From Undibacterium sp. KW1 (GTDB lineage Bacteria > Pseudomonadota > Gammaproteobacteria > Burkholderiales > Burkholderiaceae_D): 64,000 nucleotides of DNA. Of this stretch, positions 55,147 through 62,054 are shown piece after piece (the first letter of the stretch is position 1; each line of letters starts with the position of its first letter). The stretch spans positions 4,402,001-4,466,000 of the forward strand of contig NZ_AP018439.1 in NCBI RefSeq assembly GCF_009937955.1, read 5' to 3'. The notes under the pieces are model-generated. The model searched no databases, was not told the DNA's origin, and saw only the letters and a program-made list of their open reading frames with translations. Both the position numbers and the translations under genes were made by a program.

Positions 55147-55992
55147 ATGCCTTCTCTCCAACCTGAGCAATTAAAAATCCTGCGCCTGCTGGCACGTACC
55201 CAGTTTGCCAGCATGGATTTATTACACAAGCTGACCGGCAGCCAGCGCAAGCCGCGCACTACCTATCATTTGCTGCATGAGATTGAGCATGGCTTGGGGA
55301 TGATCTGTCATAAGGTGTTTTACACCAGGAACAAGCAGGCGCTCGGTACCACTTATGCACTGACCAAGGCCGGTGCGGCCTATGTGGCCGAGCTGGAAGC
55401 CTGGCCGCCTGGCACGGTGTATTACCCGCAAGGGGGCATCAGTTTTGCCTTTGCCGACCATTTTCATAGGGAGGCTTGTGCCTGGTTTGCCGCCAAGTTC
55501 TGGGAATGGGCCGATAGTACGGAGGATGTGGCGGTGTCGCGCTGTATCGGCTACTGGAAGAAGGATGCCTCGCAGTTCGCTGTTAACCGTGTGGTCGTGC
55601 CAGGGCTGGATTATCCTATCATTCCTGACTGGGTATTGCGCTTTGAGCATGGCAGTAAATCGCGCCTGGTGGCAGTGGAGATTGACCGCACCACGGGCCG
55701 CACCCGTCTCCTGGATCGGGTGCGCTATTACGCGCAGGCCATCGATACCCAGGCCATCTCGCAGCGTTTCCAGCATCCCCGTGCGCCTTTCGTGCTGCTG
55801 GTCACGGAGTCGCCGCAGCGCATGGCGCAGTTGCTAGAGGATATTCATGCAGGCAAGGCGGGGGCAAGTTTTGTGAAGGATTTTTTGGGTATTTTCCAGG
55901 TATCGACTTTGCCGGATATCGCCACAAGGGGCGTGGCAGCAGGTTTTTTCAGGCTCGATGGCTCGCCCTCGCCTTTGTTTGCTTCGCCTTGA
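55147..55992 (+). CDS. Replication-relaxation family protein
   Basis: 281 aa from the ATG at 55147. N-terminal winged-helix (QLKILRLLARTQFASMDLLH, then RTTYHLLHEIEHGLGMICHK, then GTTYALTKAGAAYVAEL). The C-terminal part has IPDWVLRFEHGSKSRLVAVE, a nuclease-like beta-sheet with acidic residues. This layout matches the Replic_Relax/MobC-type proteins of integrative elements, which assist origin processing or mobilization. Co-transcribed with the coupling ATPase. Confidence 0.75.
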   Translation: MPSLQPEQLKILRLLARTQFASMDLLHKLTGSQRKPRTTYHLLHEIEHGLGMICHKVFYTRNKQALGTTYALTKAGAAYVAELEAWPPGTVYYPQGGISFAFADHFHREACAWFAAKFWEWADSTEDVAVSRCIGYWKKDASQFAVNRVVVPGLDYPIIPDWVLRFEHGSKSRLVAVEIDRTTGRTRLLDRVRYYAQAIDTQAISQRFQHPRAPFVLLVTESPQRMAQLLEDIHAGKAGASFVKDFLGIFQVSTLPDIATRGVAAGFFRLDGSPSPLFASP

Positions 55993-56428
55993 GTCAGCAG
56001 CAAGCGTCTGGGCATGGAGCAGTTCGGGCCCAGACTGGGGAATCTGGCTTGACTCGGTGGCACTGCTGCCTAAGATAGCAGGCAGACGGATCAACAGATC
56101 AAACAGGCCAAACAGGTCAATGAGTCAGCAAATAAGATAAGGGGGTGGAATGCGCGAACATCCCACCCCTCATCTACCCGAACAGCAGGGCTTTACTTCT
56201 GTCCAGCGTCTAGACGTAGTGTGTACCTATCCAGTAAAGCAAGGCTAGCAAGATCACGGTGTCGCGCATTAATAATGCAACGGCTCGGCGTGTTTCTCTA
56301 TGTAGGCGTGCTTTGCGGGTCAGGCAAGATCGACAAGCATCCATAAAACGAGCGTGAAGAAGTAAAAAACGCCTCCCTGGTATGAACCTGGGGGCGTTTT
56401 TATTTTACACCTGTGGCTGGCAACCAGT
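55993..56428. other. Convergent intergenic region
   Basis: 436 bp without a gene between convergent genes. It contains the terminator at 56365-56401; nothing else recognised. Confidence 0.5.
56365..56401. terminator. Bidirectional terminator
   Basis: AAAAACGCC (56365-56373) and GGCGTTTTT (56393-56401) flank an inner CCTGG/CCTGGG pairing; A-run on the left and T-run on the right allow termination in both directions between the converging genes at 55992 and 56429. Confidence 0.8.
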
Positions 56429-56746
56429 CTAGGTAGACGGTGGCAAGTCCAAGAAGCGGCAAGGGGTGAAGTGCAAATCAACCTCGATGCAGTGCCAGCC
56501 GCTAAACTGGATGGCGGCCATTTCCTGTAGATCGACATAGCCCCATTCATCGTAATCCAGGCCGGTGACATAGCCAAAGGCAATGCGTTCGCCATCGAAC
56601 TCGCTCAAGTACCAGGTGCCGCTACCAGCGGCATTGAAGAGTCTGGCGGCGATCATGGGGTTGCCTGCGCTGTCTTCCTGGCTGTAGAGGGGGTAATCTT
56701 TGAGGCGGGCGGCCACGGCTTCGATGAGTTTGTTTTGCTGCTGCAT
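56429..56746 (-). CDS. DUF2958 domain protein
   Basis: 105 aa from the methionine in MQQQNKLIEAV; the open frame extends 21 codons upstream without a good start. Core NPMIAARLFNAAGSGTWYLS, then EFDGERIAFGYVTGLDYDEW and GYVDLQEMAAIQ match DUF2958, common in integrative and conjugative elements, with unknown function. Convergent with the replication-relaxation gene. Confidence 0.8.
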   Translation of the reverse strand: MQQQNKLIEAVAARLKDYPLYSQEDSAGNPMIAARLFNAAGSGTWYLSEFDGERIAFGYVTGLDYDEWGYVDLQEMAAIQFSGWHCIEVDLHFTPCRFLDLPPST

Positions 56747-56887
56747 GCTTGCTGCTCCTGTGTGTCGGTGGGCGACCCATGCGCAACATGCACACGAGTC
56801 CCCGACCAATACCCAGGGATTGCCTGGTTGCTGTCTGGTTGCCAGGCGGTTGCGTCTGCTTGCTGTCGGTTGCTGGTAGCCTGCTCA

Positions 56888-57334
56888 CTAATGGCCGAGC
56901 AGGCGGGCGAACCAGGAGGGCTTTGCTGTCTTGGCCGGTGCGGATAGCAGGAGGAGGTTTTCTTGGGCGAGTCTGTCGAGGTGTTGCCGCAACCAGGTTT
57001 CGCGTTCTTCCGCTTGCTGGCGCTGGTGGGCTTCGTCACTCAACTTTTGGCGCAGGGTAGCTATTTCTGTGTCCTGGGCGCTGAGTTGTTGCTGCAACAG
57101 TTGGAAACCTGGCGCAACTGGGTTGTCGGCAACAGGTTTGTCTTTGTTTGGCACTTGGAAGCCAGGGAAGACCCGAATACATTCAATCAGTTCGACATAG
57201 GGCTTATCAAGGCTGTCATGGCAGACAGTGAGGCGGCCTTTGTTGATGTAGACCTTGCGCAGGTTTTGCACGCTCATGGCGGCACCACGGGCGACATCGG
57301 CCAGGGTCAGGCGGGAAGGAGTAGGAGGCAACAT
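56888..57334 (-). CDS. KfrA-like DNA-binding/coiled-coil protein
   Basis: 148 aa. Residues 8-32 form a helix-turn-helix (SRLTLADVARGAAMSVQNLR). Residues 78-125 are a Gln/Glu/Leu coiled coil (QLLQQQLSAQDTEIATLRQK, ERETWLRQHLDRLAQENLLL), and the C-terminus ends in the basic SWFARLLGH. This form is frequent in plasmid and element stability or mobilization proteins. Two CCGGTTGCT words lie directly upstream (57353 and 57385), plausible operators. Confidence 0.6.
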   Translation of the reverse strand: MLPPTPSRLTLADVARGAAMSVQNLRKVYINKGRLTVCHDSLDKPYVELIECIRVFPGFQVPNKDKPVADNPVAPGFQLLQQQLSAQDTEIATLRQKLSDEAHQRQQAEERETWLRQHLDRLAQENLLLLSAPAKTAKPSWFARLLGH

Positions 57335-58430
57335 GGGAGGATGGAGATAGGCAGCAACCGGTCACAACTTGCCACAATTGGCATAGCAACCGGTGCTTGT
57401 CTGGCAGTATATGGTGTCGGCCTGGCTTTGCAAATTCTGGCGAGGGGCCGGTGCAGTTGGTGGGCTATGCAGAAATGCAGCAGGGATGTTCATCATCTAC
57501 GCGGTGTCTTTACGCTGTCTGCCTGGTTAAAAAATCATGGATCGGGGAATTTTTGTAAGAGGTGAATTGTGATTTTTTAGCCTTGTTGGGAATCGGGGTT
57601 TATTGGGGTTTTGGGGAGCTTTGTTGCTGGGGATATAAAAGTGTGGCGGGTGGGGTGAACGCTTTGCTATGGAGGAGTTTTGACCGGTTGCGGGGGTGTT
57701 TTCCGGTGAGTTCAGAGGACAATGCTCGGTGTCATACCCCCTGTCCCCCTTGACCATTTTTCTTTTTATTGCAGAATGATGGCAAGTGAGGCAGGAAGGT
57801 GTGGGTGCTTGTTGCATGCCTCAGGATTGCTCCCCATCGTCCGAGACCGTTGCCGCCCACGCCGATACTTTACTGGGCTTTTTTTCCGTGTCGTTCGTCG
57901 GAACAGCCAGCCATGCACACCCCCGTGGTCGCCCACGATGTCTCCTTCCCCGCTGGGTGCATGTTGTTCACGCACGGGGCACCTACCTGGCAATTCAGGG
58001 ATTTACTTCCGTCCAACCGGAGAAACGAAACACAAAAAAACCAAACAGGAAGCGACCAGGCCTTGAAATCTGTTTGGTTTCGTCCTTCTAGGTTCCCGTT
58101 GTCTCGTGTCCTGAACACTGGCCTGGTCTAGCAATGTTCAGAACGCGAGCAGTAGGGTTAGTACTGAGCAGGTTCGCAGAAGAGTGCAAATTGCTTTGCA
58201 TCTCCCACATAGGATATGGATTTTGCTATCAATTGCAAAAGATTTTGTGCAAGCCCCGTCAGTGAGCCACTTTAATCAGGGAATACCCTGGCTTTTGCTG
58301 TGTGTGGCTGCCTTACGTTAATTGCACGTTGACTGATCCAAATCCCTCCGCCGTTTTTTGCAAAAATTGCTGATCTGGCGAAGGGATTTGGCTTAACTGA
58401 ACACTGAACGGGGCAGGCAGGAATTTGACT
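57335..58430. other. About 1.1-kb non-coding region of the element
   Basis: No supportable gene. Holds CCGGTTGCT-type words at 57353-57361, 57385-57393 (both complement strand) and 57684-57691, and interlocked inverted repeats at 58038-58141. The length and structure would suit an origin of transfer or replication, not proven. Confidence 0.5.
58038..58141. promoter_or_regulatory. Cluster of three interlocked inverted repeats
   Basis: AAACCAAACAG (58038-58048) with CTGTTTGGTTT (58070-58080); GACCAGGCC (58054-58062) with GGCCTGGTC (58120-58128); CTGAACA (58111-58117) with TGTTCAG (58135-58141). All arms are perfect, and the first and second pairs interleave, so alternative structures are possible. 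Candidate oriT, replication origin or structured RNA; no function can be fixed from sequence. Confidence 0.5.
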
Positions 58431-58823
58431 CTAGTTTTTTAAAATTTTTAATTGCAAGAAATCTTTCAATAAAGAACACGCCTCATCCAATCCAACTCCA
58501 TATACAAGTCTTACCATCCTTACGATTCTTAACTCTGGTAGGTTTTCACTTTTTGCCACCTGCACAAGCTCATCAAGAGTTAAACCGAAACTCTTCAGTA
58601 ATTTGTATGTCTCATAATTTGTAGGGTCAGCATCGGTTCCAATATTTTTTCCACTTTCTGGGACAAATTGAGGAATTGAAGGCCAAAGTAATTCGATTTC
58701 TTTAGCAAAACGAATTGCCAAGTCAATCCGTTTCGTATTTTCTGGAGCTGAGCTACTCTCCAATTCATTTAAAATTCTGATCAAACTATCCATACAACTT
58801 TTAAAAATGACTTCGTTACTCAT
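58431..58823 (-). CDS. Candidate immunity protein for toxin tip 2
   Basis: 130 aa from the ATG at 58823 (MSNEVIFKSCMDSLIRILNE), which has AGAGG 6 nt upstream and lies 10 bp after the tip stop; a longer open frame overlaps the toxin. Acidic, helical protein; residues 83-125 (FGLTLDELVQVAKSENLPEL, then RMVRLVYGVGLDEACSLLKD) resemble a small helical repeat. Immediate position after a toxin tip is the reason for the immunity call; no known immunity family is recognised. Confidence 0.6.
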   Translation of the reverse strand: MSNEVIFKSCMDSLIRILNELESSSAPENTKRIDLAIRFAKEIELLWPSIPQFVPESGKNIGTDADPTNYETYKLLKSFGLTLDELVQVAKSENLPELRIVRMVRLVYGVGLDEACSLLKDFLQLKILKN

Positions 58824-58833
58824 TACTACCTCT

Positions 58834-60258
58834 TTAGTGGTTAAATTGCCCATGCTTCATTTGGTATAACTTTGCATAGCGCGTCGCAACTCGCTCAACA
58901 TATATCTCCTCATGAATCAGCGGCCCAGTTGTCAATTCCATTGCTTTCCAGTTACCAAGCTGCGCCTGACGTCCTAATCGAATATGCATTTCTTCGTGCC
59001 ATATCGACTTGAAAAGTTCGCTGTCCCTTATAAGTGCACTTTTTCCGATCCTCAAAACTTCACTTCCAACAGGCACTTGAGGTGCCACTAAAGCACTACC
59101 GTATGACGTCAATTTAGGATCATATAACGGATCGACAGAAGGTTTTATCCCCTTCATTTGAGAAACAAAATCATCTACAAAGCCACGTGGATCAGCATAC
59201 CTCTCTGTGTATGCAAAATAATCATCAGGGTGCGCAAAATCGGGCCTACTTACTTCCACCTCACGAAATCGCGGTCCTATTCTACTAGCCGCGTTTCTAC
59301 TAGCCGCATTTATCAACTGTCCGGCCCCAGCCACACCGCCTAAGAATGGCATGCCGTCATCTACGGCTTGAGCAAAGCGAGAGGAACCTGTTAAATCTTT
59401 TACACCATCATATGTCAGTGTATTTTGTCGTTCACCATTGATCATCCTGTTGATACCCGTACCAACATTATCCCCACCATGCCAAGCCAAAGGAACACCA
59501 ACAATTGCGCCAACAGTCGTTGCACTCAATGGTATGGCACCGGCTATCTCCAGGCCACCTCCAATGGCTTGTCCAGCACCTTTAATTCGCTCAGAACCTT
59601 GGACATAGTATTTGGTATTCTGCCACGTCATTGAGGCAGCACCTCCAAAATCAATTTTGTCAGCGGAATATGCTCCCCATATGTTTCGTATGGTCGCAAA
59701 ATAACCAGGATCTTTCTCAAGCGTACTCCCGTCAGGCAAAAATCTTCTTTCCACACTAGCATAGGGATCAGGTATTGCCCATGTCATCGCACCCGTTTTT
59801 TGGTCTATATAAGCTGGTTGACCATGTTTCGCTATAATTTCTTCCAATGACCCCAGACTCTGAATAACACTATCGTTCGGGATGATGCGAGGAGTGATGT
59901 ATGTAGCTTTACCGCCAGTTCTCATTCCACCTGTATACATCTGTGATGAGGCATCTCTCAAAAGGGGTGAAGTAGACGGAATGATTTTATACTGCTCTTT
60001 ATCCATCATACGCTTGGCGCGTGCAATCTCGTCATCATAAAAAGAAATCGGCTCTTCCGTCACATTTTGTGCAGCTGGATTCAAAATATCATCTATATAT
60101 GGAACGTTAACCTTTTCAAGTTCTCCAGGCTTAAAGAATGTTGCAAGAGGCCGTTCACGTATCGCAAAGCCACTGGTGTTCTGCGCTCCGAGACTCTCGC
60201 CCAGGGCATTGCCAAACGCAATTGGCCGGATGCAAAGTCGTAACCGACCTCCCCGCAC
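58834..60258 (-). CDS. Polymorphic-toxin C-terminal module 2 (zincin-like), carried by the element
   Basis: 474 codons from a GTG with the same first 20 residues as module 1 (ending FGNALG), then wholly different sequence. A hydrophobic Gly/Ala-rich pretoxin segment (residues about 225-320: IGGGLEIAGAIPLSATTVGA) is followed by a C-terminal domain with HEEMH at residues 421-425 (SIWHEEMHIRLGRQ) and a downstream Glu (IHEEIYVERVATRYAKLY), a second zincin-like pattern. Protease or related activity is inferred. It sits at the far end of element copy 1, abutting the start of copy 2. Confidence 0.75.
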   Translation of the reverse strand: MRGGRLRLCIRPIAFGNALGESLGAQNTSGFAIRERPLATFFKPGELEKVNVPYIDDILNPAAQNVTEEPISFYDDEIARAKRMMDKEQYKIIPSTSPLLRDASSQMYTGGMRTGGKATYITPRIIPNDSVIQSLGSLEEIIAKHGQPAYIDQKTGAMTWAIPDPYASVERRFLPDGSTLEKDPGYFATIRNIWGAYSADKIDFGGAASMTWQNTKYYVQGSERIKGAGQAIGGGLEIAGAIPLSATTVGAIVGVPLAWHGGDNVGTGINRMINGERQNTLTYDGVKDLTGSSRFAQAVDDGMPFLGGVAGAGQLINAASRNAASRIGPRFREVEVSRPDFAHPDDYFAYTERYADPRGFVDDFVSQMKGIKPSVDPLYDPKLTSYGSALVAPQVPVGSEVLRIGKSALIRDSELFKSIWHEEMHIRLGRQAQLGNWKAMELTTGPLIHEEIYVERVATRYAKLYQMKHGQFNH

Positions 60259-60598
60259 ACGCAGTAATGACGCGGCTCTTGGCTAGTCGGACAGGCTTCA
60301 CAGGGCCGTAATTTAACTTTTTTGCGCCGACGTGCAGTTTTTAAATGTGCGACGGGGAGATGTACTGTCTTGGCAGCTAAAGAGGGAAGCTAATTTTTTC
60401 TTGTCAGAGTGCTTGCTATGGAGGGAATTGGTTTTACTTTTTGCAACCACGCCCACCACTTTTCATTAGTATCGATCAATCAGATACCGTAAAAACTTAA
60501 AAAAATCACTAAATACCCCATTTTTGGCTGTTTATCGTGAGCAGTTTTTTGAAGTCGGTATGCGATGATTCATACACATTATTTTTTTGGAGAGGCAA

Positions 60599-60742
60599 AT
60601 GAAACACACCACATTCGCAACATGGCAGCGTGATTTTTCACCGATGATTCGCAAGTTGAAGAACCCCTTGCGCAGCCTGGCTTACCTTGCAGGCATTGGC
60701 AGATTTTTGATTGCTTTGATTAATTTTTTCAGACACACATGA
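60599..60742 (+). CDS. 47-aa small hydrophobic/basic protein (copy 2)
   Basis: Identical to 41694-41837, with the same GGAGAGG ribosome site. See that entry. Confidence 0.6.
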   Translation: MKHTTFATWQRDFSPMIRKLKNPLRSLAYLAGIGRFLIALINFFRHT

Positions 60743-60746
60743 AGTC

Positions 60747-60932
60747 TTAGCGCGGTGCGATGCCTTGTTCAGCAAGTGACATGCGCAGCCTGTCAGCGGC
60801 TGCTTGCATGTCTTGCGCTTCTTGTTCATTGGCGGCCAGCGGACGATAGTCGCTATAGCCCGCACGCTTCAAGAATTGCGCCAGCGCCCAGGCTTGCTCT
60901 TCGTCCAAGTTCAGCAGAATCTGGATGCTCAT
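60747..60932 (-). CDS. DUF7706-like small protein (copy 2)
   Basis: Identical to 41842-42027; start overlaps the integrase stop by 4 nt. Confidence 0.7.
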   Translation of the reverse strand: MSIQILLNLDEEQAWALAQFLKRAGYSDYRPLAANEQEAQDMQAAADRLRMSLAEQGIAPR

Positions 60933-62047
60933 GGGCTGGCCTCGTCCTCTTCTGCTTCGGCTTCGGCTTCCCTGTCTAAGACAGCGAATAACGCATCTGC
61001 GGCCTGTTCCCGCCCTTCCTGGTGCTGCATTGCTTCTGTGGTCGCTTGCACGGCTTTGACACGCCTCTGCGCTCCTGGGTGCGTGCTGGCATGGACTTGC
61101 TGCAATTGCCGGATGGCGACCTGGGTATAAATCTGGGTGGTACTCATTTCTGCATGGCCGAGCATGACTTGTATAAAACGGATGTCGGCCCCGCCTTCAA
61201 GCATCAGGGTGGCCATGGTGTGGCGGAACAGGTGGCAGCCGCCGTGCTTGCCCAGTTCTGCCCGTTTGACATACTGGGCCACGGTGGTAGAGAGCCAGCT
61301 TTCATTGAGGGCAGTACCTTCACGGCTTAGAAACAGGGTGTGCTCCTGCAGGTTCCAGGCCAGTTGCGGACGGCTTTGATCGAGGTAGAGTTGCACCCAG
61401 TACAGGGCGCGTTCACCGAGGGGAATGAGGCGGTCTTTTCTGCCCTTGCCTTCGCGGATCAGGACGACGCATTGATCAATGTCGATATCGCTGATCTGCA
61501 AATGGGTGATTTCCATCCTGCGCATACCAGTGGCATACAGCACTTCCATGATGGCGCGGTCGCGCAGGCCGATAGGCTGGCGGATATCGGTGCAGGCCAT
61601 GACACGCTCGACTTCCTTGACACTGAGCACATGGCGCGGCAGGCGGCGTATGCTTTTGGGTAGGTCGAGTTCTGAAGCAGGGTTGGCAGGAATGTGGCCT
61701 GTCCGGGTCAGCCATTTGAAGAAGCTTCTGAGCGGCACAATCTTGGCACGGCGGCTGGCAATGGAGAGGGCTGCACCATCTTTTTTACGGTAGTAGTAGA
61801 GGTGGCGCTGGTAGCGTTCCAGCACGGCCTGGCTGACGTGTTCGGGATGGGTGACGCTTCTTGCATCGGCCCAGGCGATGAAGTCGCGGATGTAACGTTC
61901 GAGGTTATACAGGCTGCTTTCTGTGCTGCCGGTGATGCCGCGATGTTCAAGGAAGCGACGCATGGCAGCGTACAGACCACGGGCGTCCCTAGGATCGCCG
62001 ACGGGTTTGGTAAAGCGTTGGCGTGGGGTGGATGGACCTGAAGGCAT
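60929..62047 (-). CDS. Tyrosine recombinase/integrase (copy 2)
   Basis: 372 aa, identical to the protein at 42024-43142, with the complete R-K-HxxR-H-Y active site. Two identical integrases 18.9 kb apart indicate a recent tandem duplication or double insertion. Confidence 0.92.
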   Translation of the reverse strand: MPSGPSTPRQRFTKPVGDPRDARGLYAAMRRFLEHRGITGSTESSLYNLERYIRDFIAWADARSVTHPEHVSQAVLERYQRHLYYYRKKDGAALSIASRRAKIVPLRSFFKWLTRTGHIPANPASELDLPKSIRRLPRHVLSVKEVERVMACTDIRQPIGLRDRAIMEVLYATGMRRMEITHLQISDIDIDQCVVLIREGKGRKDRLIPLGERALYWVQLYLDQSRPQLAWNLQEHTLFLSREGTALNESWLSTTVAQYVKRAELGKHGGCHLFRHTMATLMLEGGADIRFIQVMLGHAEMSTTQIYTQVAIRQLQQVHASTHPGAQRRVKAVQATTEAMQHQEGREQAADALFAVLDREAEAEAEEDEASP

Positions 62048-62054
62048 GGCGACC

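Larger units (their letters stand above)
41301..60205. mobile_element. Integrative mobilizable element carrying a toxin tip (copy 1)
   Basis: 18,905-bp unit between the two identical left ends at 41301 and 60206. Contents: integrase, primase-helicase, XRE regulator, Fic, NUDIX, cupin, resolvase, membrane and repeat proteins, coupling ATPase, replication-relaxation protein, DUF2958 protein, coiled-coil DNA-binding protein, and at the far end an immunity gene and toxin tip. No relaxase or type IV pilus genes are seen, so transfer would need helper functions. The left end falls inside toxin-tip coding sequence, not a tRNA. Boundaries are defined by the repeat; the true att core is not resolved. 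Confidence 0.75.

Noticed and set aside
57722-58131. Overlapping 100-114-aa plus-strand frames
   Set aside because: Three frames open together with no start signals or domain patterns; the region looks non-coding and structured.
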